A stretch of 64,000 nucleotides of DNA from Massilia putida (GTDB lineage Bacteria; Pseudomonadota; Gammaproteobacteria; Burkholderiales; Burkholderiaceae_D), in NCBI RefSeq assembly GCF_001941825.1, contig NZ_CP019038.1, forward strand, positions 2,294,001-2,358,000. The letters are read 5' to 3'. Position 1 is the stretch's first letter. Every line of letters begins with the position of its first letter. Positions 1 to 7,821 of this stretch are shown one piece after another. The notes below the pieces were generated by a model. The model made no database searches, was not told where the DNA came from, and saw only the letters and a list, made by a program, of their open reading frames with translations. The translations under genes were made by a program, and so were the position numbers.

Positions 1-2
1 TG

Positions 3-1010
3 CTGTCCGAATACTTTGGCGGCCGTCCGGTACGCACCTTCAATTCCGGCACCTGCACGATGGAGATCGCGCTGCGCATCGCCGGCATCGGCCCGGGCGA
101 CGAAGTGATCACGACGCCGATCTCGTGGCCGGCCACCGCCAACGTGATCATCGAAGTGGGCGCGACCCCGGTGTTCGCCGACATCGATCCGGTCACGCGC
201 AACCTGGACCTGGACAAGCTGGAAGCCGCGATCACCCCGCGTACCCGCGCCATCATCCCCGTCTATCTGTCCGGCCTGCCGATGGACATGGACCGCCTGT
301 ACGCCATCGCGAACAAGCACAAGCTGCGCGTCGTCGAGGATGCCGCGCAAGCCATCGGCGCGCTGTGGAACGGCAAGCGCATCGGCTCGTTCGGTGACTT
401 CGCGTCGTTCAGCTTCCAGGCCAACAAGAACATCACGACGGGCGAGGGCGGCTGCCTGGTGCTGAACAATCTGGAAGAAGCGCGCCTGGCCGAAAAATAC
501 CGCCTGCAGGGCGTGACGCGCAGCGGCGTGGACGGCATCGACGTCGACGTCCTGGGCGGCAAATACAATATGAGTGACATCATGGCCACCATCGGCCTGG
601 GCCAGATGAAGAATCTGGACAAGCTGACGGCGCACCGCGCCGCGCTGGCCCGTCACTACTTCGACTGCTTCGGTCCCGATTTCGAAGAGACGACCGGCGC
701 CCAGCTGCCGGTCCAGGCCTTCGGCACGAGCAACTGGCACCTGTTCCAGATCATCCTGCCGGACAACGGCCCGGGTACGCGCGCCGACTTCATGACCCGC
801 ATGCAGAAGGAACACAATATCGGCACCGGCTATCACTACGCGCCGATCCACCTGTTCACCTTGTACCGCGAGCGCGGCTTCAAGGAAGGGATGTTCCCCG
901 TCGCCGAGAAGATCGGCCGCCTGACCGTGACGCTGCCGATGTTCAATGCGATGACCATCGCCGACGTCGAGCGCGCCGTGGCCGCAGTCAAAGCGGTGCT
1001 GGCGAAATGA
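3..1010 (+). CDS. arnB: UDP-4-amino-4-deoxy-L-arabinose aminotransferase ArnB (5' end cut)
   Basis: A DegT/DnrJ/EryC1-family PLP aminotransferase that makes UDP-L-Ara4N from the 4-keto sugar using glutamate, in the cytoplasm. The frame is open to the window edge: codons before the first ATG (position 60) read FNSGTCTMEIALR, the family's phosphate-binding segment, so the gene starts upstream of the window. The Schiff-base lysine lies in FQANKNITTGEGG near position 427, and VVEDAAQAIGA is the aspartate motif that contacts the pyridine ring. The stop overlaps the next start by 4 bp (ATGA), as in a tightly coupled operon. The family alone also includes perosamine and QuiNAc transaminases; the arn neighbours are what make the ArnB call likely. 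Confidence 0.85.
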   Translation: MSEYFGGRPVRTFNSGTCTMEIALRIAGIGPGDEVITTPISWPATANVIIEVGATPVFADIDPVTRNLDLDKLEAAITPRTRAIIPVYLSGLPMDMDRLYAIANKHKLRVVEDAAQAIGALWNGKRIGSFGDFASFSFQANKNITTGEGGCLVLNNLEEARLAEKYRLQGVTRSGVDGIDVDVLGGKYNMSDIMATIGLGQMKNLDKLTAHRAALARHYFDCFGPDFEETTGAQLPVQAFGTSNWHLFQIILPDNGPGTRADFMTRMQKEHNIGTGYHYAPIHLFTLYRERGFKEGMFPVAEKIGRLTVTLPMFNAMTIADVERAVAAVKAVLAK

Positions 1011-2005
1011 CGGCGCAGGCGATGAAGCCGGAAGTCTCGGTCGTCATTCCGGTCTATAACGAAGAAGCGGGCCTCGCGAACCTGTTCGCGCGCCTGTATC
1101 CGGCGATGGACGCGCTGGGTCTGCCGTACGAAGTCATCTTCGTCAACGACGGCAGCCGCGACAACTCGGTGGCGATCCTCGCGGAGCAGTACCGCAAGCG
1201 CCCGGACGTGACGCGCGTCGTCCTCTTCAACGGCAACTACGGCCAGCACATGGCGATCCTCGCGGGCTTCGAGCAGACGCGCGGCCAGATCGTCATCACG
1301 CTCGACGCCGACCTGCAGAACCCGCCGGAAGAGATCCACAAGCTGATCGCCAAGATGCGCGAGGGCTACGACTACGTGGGCTCGATCCGCCGCAAGCGCC
1401 AGGATTCCGCGTGGCGCACGGTGGCGTCGAAGGCGATGAACCGCGTGCGCGAGCGCATCACGAACATCCATATCACCGACCAGGGCAATATGCTGCGCGC
1501 CTACGGCCGCAACGTGATCGACCTCGTCAACCAGTGCGGCGAAGTGAACACCTTCGTGCCGGCGCTCGCGTATAAATTCTCGCGCAAGCCGACGGAGATC
1601 GTCGTCGAGCACGAGGAGCGCGCGGCGGGCGAATCGAAGTATTCGCTGTACAGCCTCATTCGCCTGAACTTCGACCTGATGACGGGCTTCTCGCTCGTGC
1701 CGCTGCAGATGTTCTCGCTGCTGGGCATGACCTTGTCGCTGCTGTCCGCGCTGCTCGTGATGATCCTCGTCGTGCGCCGCTTCCTGCTGGGCGCCGAGGC
1801 CGAGGGCGTGTTCACGCTGTTCGCGATCGCGTTCTTCTTCATGGGCGTGATCCTGTTCGGGATCGGCCTCGTGGGCGAATACGTGGGCCGCATCTACCAG
1901 CAGGTGCGCGCACGGCCGCGCTACGTCGTCGCGACGATCCTGCAGGGCGTGCCGGCGGAACTGGCCGACACCGACGGGTTCGAAAAGCGGCAGGTCGTGC
2001 GCTGA
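1007..2005 (+). CDS. arnC: Undecaprenyl-phosphate Ara4FN transferase ArnC (GT2)
   Basis: A GT-A glycosyltransferase of family 2, 332 residues, close to the family length. It transfers 4-deoxy-4-formamido-L-arabinose from UDP to undecaprenyl phosphate on the inner face of the cytoplasmic membrane. The N-terminal half has SVVIPVYNEE (residues 11-20), FVNDGSRD (45-52) and the metal-binding TLDADLQNP with D100 and D102. Two hydrophobic hairpin segments (about 225-258 and 265-295) anchor it in the membrane, as in ArnC and related dolichyl-phosphate-sugar synthases. It is translationally coupled to arnB by ATGA and followed after about 150 bp by the formyltransferase gene. A GtrB-type glucosyltransferase would look similar; operon context favours ArnC. 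Confidence 0.83.
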   Translation: MTAQAMKPEVSVVIPVYNEEAGLANLFARLYPAMDALGLPYEVIFVNDGSRDNSVAILAEQYRKRPDVTRVVLFNGNYGQHMAILAGFEQTRGQIVITLDADLQNPPEEIHKLIAKMREGYDYVGSIRRKRQDSAWRTVASKAMNRVRERITNIHITDQGNMLRAYGRNVIDLVNQCGEVNTFVPALAYKFSRKPTEIVVEHEERAAGESKYSLYSLIRLNFDLMTGFSLVPLQMFSLLGMTLSLLSALLVMILVVRRFLLGAEAEGVFTLFAIAFFFMGVILFGIGLVGEYVGRIYQQVRARPRYVVATILQGVPAELADTDGFEKRQVVR

Positions 2006-2036
2006 TTTCGCTCGCGTTACCGCACAATTCAAGGCC

Positions 2037-2117
2037 CGTCATCCCCGCGAACGCGGGGATCCATGCTGAGCCGATTTCTGTCGCTCGGTATGGGTTCCCG
2101 CTTCCGCGGGAGCGACG
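2037..2117. repeat. REPIN-like paired palindromic repeat
   Basis: Two short palindromic units face each other. The left unit (2037-2063) has ATCCCCGC/GCGGGGAT arms. The right unit (2091-2117), read in reverse, begins CGTCGCTCCCGCGGAAGCGG. Both fit a CGTC(A/G)TTCCCGCGNANGCGGGAANCCA-like consensus that recurs at 7793, 14603, 29194 and 47840. It fills most of the gap between arnC and the formyltransferase gene and would form a hairpin in the operon transcript. Confidence 0.75.
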
Positions 2118-2156
2118 GATGAAAACCGCTTACGCCGCCATCGCGGCACAAAGACC

Positions 2157-3074
2157 ATGACCCAACCCCGCAAACGCGCAGTCGTCTTCGCCTACCACAA
2201 CGTGGGCGTACGCTGCCTCAAGGTGCTGCTGGCCGGCGGCGTCGACGTCGCCCTCGTCGTCACGCACCAGGACAGCGCCACGGAAAACATCTGGTTCGAA
2301 TCCGTCCTGTCCCTGTGCGAGACGGAGAACATCCCGTACCTGACGCCGGAGGACGCGAAAGGCGCCGACCTCGTGGAAGCCATCCAGGCCGTGCAGCCGG
2401 ACCTGATGTTCAGCTTTTACTTCCGCCACATGCTGCCCCAGGCGATCCTCGACATCGCCCCCGCCTACAACATGCACGGCTCGCTGCTGCCGGCCTTCCG
2501 CGGCCGCGCGCCCACCAACTGGGCCGTGCTGCACGGCGCGACGGAAACGGGCGCCACCTTGCACGAGATGACCGTCAAGCCGGACGCCGGCGCCATCGTC
2601 GCCCAGCAGGCCGTCCCCATCCTGCCGGACGATACGGCGTTCGAAGTGTTCGGCAAGGTGACCGTGGCGGCCGAACTGGCGCTGTACGACGTCCTGCCGG
2701 CCCTGCTGGCCGGCATGGCGCCGCGTACCCCGAACGACCTGACGAAGGGCGGCTACTTCGGCGGCCGCAAGCCGGAAGACGGCCGCATCGACTGGAACAA
2801 ATCCGCGCAAGAGGTCTACAACCTGCACCGCGCCGTGGCGCCGCCCTACCCCGGCGCCTTCACGGACCTCAAGCAGCGCCGCTACGTGATCGAGCGCGCC
2901 CGCCTGCACAACGGTAACGCGGAAGGCCTGCCGCCGGGACTCGCGGTCGTGGATAATGCCATCCTCGGCGTCTGCGGCGACGGCCGCGCGCTGGTCATTC
3001 ACAGCCTGCTGGCCGACGGCCTGCGCATCACCCCTGCCGAACTGCGGGCGCAACTCCAGGAAAACCCAACATGA
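2157..3074 (+). CDS. arnA: UDP-Ara4N formyltransferase (ArnA N-terminal-domain protein)
   Basis: A 10-formyl-tetrahydrofolate-dependent formyltransferase, 305 residues, matching the formyltransferase half of enterobacterial ArnA (about 300 residues). It would formylate UDP-L-Ara4N before transfer to the lipid carrier. The catalytic triad is visible: N105 and H107 in NMHGSLLPAFRGRAP and D143 in KPDAGAIVAQQ. The C-terminal part (about 205-300) resembles the OB-fold subdomain of the methionyl-tRNA formyltransferase family. In E. coli this domain is fused to the UDP-glucuronate decarboxylase; here the gene stops and the decarboxylase gene begins on an overlapping ATGA. The Shine-Dalgarno is weak. 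A general sugar formyltransferase is the alternative, but the neighbours support the arn role. Confidence 0.82.
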   Translation: MTQPRKRAVVFAYHNVGVRCLKVLLAGGVDVALVVTHQDSATENIWFESVLSLCETENIPYLTPEDAKGADLVEAIQAVQPDLMFSFYFRHMLPQAILDIAPAYNMHGSLLPAFRGRAPTNWAVLHGATETGATLHEMTVKPDAGAIVAQQAVPILPDDTAFEVFGKVTVAAELALYDVLPALLAGMAPRTPNDLTKGGYFGGRKPEDGRIDWNKSAQEVYNLHRAVAPPYPGAFTDLKQRRYVIERARLHNGNAEGLPPGLAVVDNAILGVCGDGRALVIHSLLADGLRITPAELRAQLQENPT

Positions 3075-4111
3075 AAAAAGTCCTCATCCTCGGCGTCAAC
3101 GGCTTCATCGGCCACCACCTGTCCAAGCGCATCCTCGAGACGACCAACTGGGAAGTCTACGGCATGGACATGAACTCGGAGCGGATCACGGATCTGCTCG
3201 ACCATCCGCGCATGCACTTCTTCGAAGGCGACATCACCATCAACACGGAATGGGTCGAGTACCACGTCAAGAAGTGCGACGTGATCCTGCCGCTGGTCGC
3301 GATCGCGACGCCGTCGACCTACGTGAAAGAGCCGCTGCGCGTCTTCGAACTGGACTTCGAGGCGAACCTGCCGATCGTCCGCTCGGCCGCCAAGTACAAG
3401 AAACACCTGATCTTCCCGTCGACGTCGGAAGTCTACGGCATGAGCCGCGACGCCGAATTCGACCCGGAGAATTCGGAACTGGTCTACGGCCCGATCAACA
3501 AGCCGCGCTGGATCTACGCCTGCGCCAAGCAGCTGATGGACCGCGTGATCTGGGGCTACGGCATGGAAGGCCTGAACTTCACGCTGTTCCGTCCGTTCAA
3601 CTGGATCGGCGCCGGCCTCGACTCGATCCACACGCCGAAGGAAGGCAGCTCGCGCGTGCTGACCCAGTTCTTCGGCCACATCGTGCGCGGCGAAACCATC
3701 CAGCTCGTCGACGGCGGCATGCAAAAGCGCGCCTTCACGTATGTCGACGACGGCATCGCGGCGCTCATGAAGATCATCGAGAACAAGGACGGCCGCGCCA
3801 CCGGCCAGATCTACAACGTCGGCAACCCGACCAATAACTACTCGATCCGCGAACTGGCCGACATGATGCTCAAGCTCGCCGCGGAATACCCGGAGTACGC
3901 GGCCGGCGCGGAGAAAGTCAGGATCGTCGAGACCAGCTCGGGCGCTTACTACGGCACCGGCTACCAGGACGTGCAGAACCGCGTGCCGAAGATCGAGAAC
4001 ACGATGAACGACCTCGGTTGGGCCCCGTCGGTGACGATGGCGGATGCGCTGCGCCACATCTTCGACGCCTACCGCGGCCAGGTCGCGGCGGCCCAGGCCC
4101 TCGTGGATTAA
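3071..4111 (+). CDS. arnA: UDP-glucuronic acid oxidative decarboxylase (ArnA C-terminal-domain protein)
   Basis: An extended short-chain dehydrogenase, 346 residues, matching the decarboxylase half of ArnA. It oxidises and decarboxylates UDP-glucuronate to UDP-4-keto-pentose with NAD+. The Rossmann motif is G8-x2-G11-x2-G14, the catalytic pair is Y149 and K153 in IYACAKQ, and the FPSTSEVYG stretch (115-123) carries the Ser-Glu pair used by ArnA to drive decarboxylation. It overlaps the formyltransferase gene by 4 bp and is followed 9 bp later by arnD. A generic UDP-glucose epimerase or UDP-xylose synthase is less likely because of the Ser-Glu pair and the operon. A lipid A transferase (arnT) and ugd are not in the window. 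Confidence 0.85.
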   Translation: MKKVLILGVNGFIGHHLSKRILETTNWEVYGMDMNSERITDLLDHPRMHFFEGDITINTEWVEYHVKKCDVILPLVAIATPSTYVKEPLRVFELDFEANLPIVRSAAKYKKHLIFPSTSEVYGMSRDAEFDPENSELVYGPINKPRWIYACAKQLMDRVIWGYGMEGLNFTLFRPFNWIGAGLDSIHTPKEGSSRVLTQFFGHIVRGETIQLVDGGMQKRAFTYVDDGIAALMKIIENKDGRATGQIYNVGNPTNNYSIRELADMMLKLAAEYPEYAAGAEKVRIVETSSGAYYGTGYQDVQNRVPKIENTMNDLGWAPSVTMADALRHIFDAYRGQVAAAQALVD

Positions 4112-4120
4112 GGACGCGCC

Positions 4121-5068
4121 TTGGCACCGCTGCTCGTCCTCAAGATCGACGTCGACACCTACCGCGGCACGCGCGAGGGCGTGCCGAACCTCGTGCGCAT
4201 GCTAACAAAGCACGGAGCCGGTGCGACGTTCCTGTTCTCGCTGGGCCCCGACCACACGGGTTGGGCGATGCGGCGCGCGCTGCGTCCCGGCTTCTTCCAG
4301 AAAGTGTCGCGCACGTCCGTCGTGGAGCACTACGGCTTCAAGACGCTGATGTACGGCGTGCTGCTGCCCGGCCCGGACATCGGCGCGAAAACGGCCGCCG
4401 AGATGCGCGCCGTGCGCGACGCCGGCTTCGAATGCGGCATCCACACGTGGGACCACGTCTGGTGGCAGGACAACGTCCGCGGCCGCGACGCCGCGTGGAC
4501 GGACCGCGTGATGAAGAAGAGCGAACAGCGCTACGCGCAGGTGTTCGGCGAGGCGCCGCACACGTTCGGCGCGGCCGGCTGGCAGATGAACGCTCACGCG
4601 TTCGCGCGTCACGATGCGGTGGGCTACCGCTACGCCTCGGACGGCCGCGCCCAGCTGCGCGACGATGGTTCGCTGGCCGATCCGAACGCCGGCCCGTACC
4701 GCTACCGGGGCCTGTCGCACATCCAGATGCCGACCACCTTGCCGACGCTGGACGAGCTGCTGGGCCGGGAGATCGGCGGCACCGTCATCGACGAACACAA
4801 TATCGCCGCCCACCTGCTCGAGCTGACGGCGAACCCGAAACGCGACCACGTGTACACCTTGCACGCGGAGCTTGAAGGACAGAAACTCGCCCCCATATTC
4901 GAGCAGCTGTTATCAGGCTGGAAAGCCCAAGGTTACCGGCTTGCCTCGATGGCGGACTATTATGAGAAGATAAAACAGGAAGCGCCGCAGTTGCCCGAAT
5001 ACCCGGTGCAATGGGGCGAATTACCGGGACGGTCAGGCGAACTGATCATCCTCGACACAGCGAAGTAA
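4121..5068 (+). CDS. arnD: Ara4FN-undecaprenyl-phosphate deformylase ArnD
   Basis: A NodB/polysaccharide-deacetylase-fold enzyme, 315 residues, that removes the formyl group from undecaprenyl-phosphate-Ara4FN so that Ara4N can be flipped and attached to lipid A. The metal-binding aspartates lie in LKIDVDTYRG (D10, D12) and the histidine pair in ECGIHTWDHVWW, which fits ArnD rather than chitooligosaccharide deacetylases. The start is TTG at 4121: no ATG or GTG fits the conserved N-terminus, and the spacing to the preceding stop is 9 bp. It closes the arn operon. ArnD activity gives resistance to cationic peptides and polymyxin in other Gram-negatives. Confidence 0.83.
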   Translation: MAPLLVLKIDVDTYRGTREGVPNLVRMLTKHGAGATFLFSLGPDHTGWAMRRALRPGFFQKVSRTSVVEHYGFKTLMYGVLLPGPDIGAKTAAEMRAVRDAGFECGIHTWDHVWWQDNVRGRDAAWTDRVMKKSEQRYAQVFGEAPHTFGAAGWQMNAHAFARHDAVGYRYASDGRAQLRDDGSLADPNAGPYRYRGLSHIQMPTTLPTLDELLGREIGGTVIDEHNIAAHLLELTANPKRDHVYTLHAELEGQKLAPIFEQLLSGWKAQGYRLASMADYYEKIKQEAPQLPEYPVQWGELPGRSGELIILDTAK

Positions 5069-5104
5069 AAGCGCGGTGCTAGGGCCGCGAGACAGGAGAA
5101 AACC

Positions 5105-5560
5105 GTGGCCGAAAGCCCAACCGCAGCACCTTTGGCTAATTTCAGTGCGCCGATGACCGGCGAGCGGACCTTCGAGCTGAACGGCCGTCCCGCGCGCTAT
5201 ACGGTGCTGTACTTCTATCCCAAAGACAATACCCCCGGTTGCACGACGGAAGCGATGAACTTCCGCGACCACTACGACGAATTCAAGGCATTGAACGCCG
5301 ACATCTATGGCATCAGCCGCGATTCGCTGCGCTCGCACGAAAGCTTCAAGTCCAAACTGGGTCTGCCGTTCGAACTGATTTCCGATCCGGACGAAGCCGT
5401 GTGCACGCAGTTCGACGTCATGAAGATGAAGAATATGTACGGCAAAAAAGTGCGGGGGGTAGAGCGCAGTACGTTTGTCATTGACGCTGACGGCAAAGTG
5501 GTGAAAGAATGGCGTGGCGTGAAAGTCAATGATCACGTCCAAGAAGTGCTGGATTTTTAA
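5105..5560 (+). CDS. bcp: Thioredoxin-dependent peroxiredoxin, BCP/PrxQ type
   Basis: A thiol peroxidase of 151 residues that reduces hydrogen peroxide and organic hydroperoxides in the cytoplasm. The peroxidatic cysteine is C46 in DNTPGCTTEA. In E. coli BCP the resolving cysteine sits five residues later; here that position is M51, so this is not a standard CxxxxC enzyme. C100 in DEAVCTQF aligns with the third E. coli cysteine. The start is GTG at 5105, chosen because AGGAG lies 6 bases upstream and the frame matches the family N-terminus. It follows arnD by 36 bp and may be read through from the arn operon. Confidence 0.9.
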   Translation: MAESPTAAPLANFSAPMTGERTFELNGRPARYTVLYFYPKDNTPGCTTEAMNFRDHYDEFKALNADIYGISRDSLRSHESFKSKLGLPFELISDPDEAVCTQFDVMKMKNMYGKKVRGVERSTFVIDADGKVVKEWRGVKVNDHVQEVLDF

Positions 5561-5912
5561 GAAACCAGCCCAAGGGCGTTGAATAAGCTGCTGCGTGTTG
5601 CAGCGGCGGCCTGCGATGCTCGCCGTACGTGAGTACGGCCGCGCTCCTCGACCACCGCTGCGGCCGCTCGCGACGCTTCTTCAAGGCCCGGTCTGCGGGC
5701 TGGCGATGGTTATGACAAACCTTTAGCCGAGCGTTCGCCTATTTTGAGTCACAGTTTTACCTCACCGCATCATTCCAATCTGGCTGCCGGCCAGGGCCCA
5801 CGTCCGGGCCTGCCGGCGCCTCGCAGCTCCCCCCAGTTGCATCTGTCTGCCCGGCGGCGCGCATGTGCCGTGCGGAGCGTTTTTCCGACTACTTTTCTGG
5901 ATTGAGAACCTG
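5561..5912. other. Gap between bcp and phoH with a hairpin-armed repeat element
   Basis: No gene is visible in these 350 bases. An element at 5579-5684 has near-inverted ends (TTGAATAAGC and GCTTCTTCAA, one mismatch) and a central hairpin GCCGTAC-GTGA-GTACGGC at 5622-5639. Its core resembles that of the element at 59800-59946. The remaining bases up to the phoH start are unremarkable apart from an AT-richer stretch near 5705-5765 that could hold the phoH promoter. Confidence 0.6.
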
Positions 5913-7733
5913 ATGCCACTGCCTAAACTCCCCACCAAGCCGGCAACGATTTTGCTGGCCAAAGATTATCCCAGGGCTGAACCGGGCAAGTCGCCTGTCC
6001 GCGCCACCGCGAAGGCGGAGAACGACCCGGTCGAAGACCTGATCAGTGGCCCGGCCGTACCGGCCCCCAAGACCGCGAAACCCCGCAAGTCGAAGGCCGC
6101 GCTGCTGGCCGAAGCGCCTGCCCGCGAAGACAAGCCGGCAGGCGCTCCTGCGGCCGCCGCGCCGGTCCCCGTGCGCGCCGAAAAGCCCGTCAAACCGGGC
6201 AAGGCCGCGAAAGACGATGCCGTCGCCAAGCTGCGCGAAACGGATATGAACGAGCCGCATCCGGCCAAGCACAAGCCGGTCGAGGTCAACGTCAAATCGC
6301 AGGCCAGCCGCAAGGCCGACACGTCGGGCGCCACCAAGGTATTCGTGCTCGACACCAACGTGCTGATGCACGATCCGACCTCGCTGTTCCGCTTCGAGGA
6401 ACACGACGTCTACCTGCCGATGATGACGCTGGAAGAACTCGACAACCACAAGAAGGGCATGTCGGAAGTCGCGCGCAACGCGCGCCAGGTCTCGCGCACG
6501 CTGGATGCGCTCATCGCCAACGTCGACGACGACGCCATCGAGACCGGTATCCCGCTGGCGAAGCTGGGCAACAAGGATGCGAAGGGCCGCCTGCACTTCC
6601 AGACGCGCCTCAACGGCGCCGCCCTGCCCGAGGGTCTCCCGTCCGGCAAGGCCGACAACCAGATCCTGGGCGTCGTGCGCGCGCTGGAAGCGGAGCAGCC
6701 GGGCCGCGCGATCGTGCTGGTGTCGAAAGACATCAACATGCGCATCAAGGCGCGCGCGCTGGGCCTGGCCGCCGAAGACTATTTCAACGACCACGTGCTG
6801 GAAGACACCGACCTGCTGTACTCCGGCATCGTCCAGCTGCCGGACGACTTCTGGACCAAGCATGGCAAGGGCGTCGAATCGTGGCAGGAGATCAAGGGCG
6901 GCTATTCGTCCACGTTCTACCGCGTCACCGGCCCCCTGATCCCGAGCCTGCTCGTGAACCAGTTCGTGTACCTGGAGCCGAAGAACGGCGAGGCCCCGCT
7001 GTACGCCCAGGTCAAGCAGATCAACGGCAAGACGGCCGTGCTGCAGACCCTGCGCGACTATTCCAGCAACAAGAACAACGTGTGGGGCATCACGGCGCGC
7101 AACCGCGAGCAGAATTTCGCGCTGAACCTGCTGATGAATCCCGAGGTCGACTTCATCACGCTGCTCGGCCAGGCCGGCACGGGCAAGACGCTGCTGGCGC
7201 TGGCCGCCGGCCTCGCCCAGGTGCTGGAGACGAAGGTCTACAACGAGATCATCGTCACCCGCGTGACGGTGCCCGTCGGCGAGGACATCGGCTTCCTGCC
7301 CGGTACCGAGGAAGAAAAGATGTCGCCGTGGATGGGCGCCTTCGACGACAACCTGGAAGTGCTGATGAAGTCCGACGGCGACGCCGGCGACTGGGGCCGC
7401 GCGGCGACGCAGGACCTGATCCGCTCGCGCATCAAGATCAAGTCGCTGAACTTCATGCGCGGCCGCACGTTCGTCAACAAATTCCTCATCATCGACGAGG
7501 CGCAGAACCTGACGCCCAAGCAGATGAAGACGCTGGTCACGCGCGCAGGTCCGGGCACGAAGATCCTCTGCCTCGGCAACATCGCGCAGATCGACACGCC
7601 GTATCTGACCGAGGGCTCGAGCGGCCTGACGTATGTCGTCGACCGCTTCAAGGGCTGGGGCCACAGCGGCCACGTGACGCTGGCGCGCGGCGAGCGTTCG
7701 CGCCTGGCGGATCACGCGAGCGACGTGCTGTAA
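5913..7733 (+). CDS. PIN domain-PhoH ATPase fusion
   Basis: A 606-residue protein of the PIN-PhoH (PhoH2-like) family, thought to couple an RNase-like PIN domain to an RNA-dependent ATPase. Order: a basic, Pro/Ala-rich leader (about 1-140), a PIN domain starting at FVLDTNVLMHD (acidic residues near 145), then the PhoH P-loop domain with Walker A GQAGTGKT (about 420) and Walker B FLIIDEAQNL (about 525). The ATG at 5913 is preferred over an in-frame GTG at 5865, which would add 16 residues and lacks a Shine-Dalgarno. The leader is unusually long and low in complexity. A bidirectional terminator follows. The biological substrate is unknown; the name PhoH does not imply a proven phosphate role. 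Confidence 0.86.
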   Translation: MPLPKLPTKPATILLAKDYPRAEPGKSPVRATAKAENDPVEDLISGPAVPAPKTAKPRKSKAALLAEAPAREDKPAGAPAAAAPVPVRAEKPVKPGKAAKDDAVAKLRETDMNEPHPAKHKPVEVNVKSQASRKADTSGATKVFVLDTNVLMHDPTSLFRFEEHDVYLPMMTLEELDNHKKGMSEVARNARQVSRTLDALIANVDDDAIETGIPLAKLGNKDAKGRLHFQTRLNGAALPEGLPSGKADNQILGVVRALEAEQPGRAIVLVSKDINMRIKARALGLAAEDYFNDHVLEDTDLLYSGIVQLPDDFWTKHGKGVESWQEIKGGYSSTFYRVTGPLIPSLLVNQFVYLEPKNGEAPLYAQVKQINGKTAVLQTLRDYSSNKNNVWGITARNREQNFALNLLMNPEVDFITLLGQAGTGKTLLALAAGLAQVLETKVYNEIIVTRVTVPVGEDIGFLPGTEEEKMSPWMGAFDDNLEVLMKSDGDAGDWGRAATQDLIRSRIKIKSLNFMRGRTFVNKFLIIDEAQNLTPKQMKTLVTRAGPGTKILCLGNIAQIDTPYLTEGSSGLTYVVDRFKGWGHSGHVTLARGERSRLADHASDVL

Positions 7734-7755
7734 CGGTTCGACCGTCCAAACAAAA

Positions 7756-7783
7756 AGCCTGTGCGCCGGAGGGTGCACAGGCT
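7756..7783. terminator. Bidirectional rho-independent terminator
   Basis: A 9-bp stem AGCCTGTGC/GCACAGGCT with a 10-base loop, flanked by an A-run on the left and a T-run (T8) on the right. It lies between the convergent phoH and FecR-domain genes and can serve both. Confidence 0.85.
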
Positions 7784-7792
7784 TTTTTTTCA

Positions 7793-7820
7793 CGTCCTTC
7801 CCGCGCAAGCGGGAATGACG
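7793..7820. repeat. Single REP-like palindromic unit
   Basis: TTCCCGCGCAAGCGGGAATG with CGTC at one end and GACG at the other matches the unit that occurs in pairs at 2037, 14603, 29194 and 47840. Only one unit is present here, directly after the terminator. Confidence 0.7.
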
Positions 7821-7821
7821 A

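Noticed and set aside
3071..3074. Frameshift pseudogene of a fused arnA
   Set aside because: Both products start and stop at natural domain borders with ATGA coupling and intact active sites, which is more like two real genes than a broken one.
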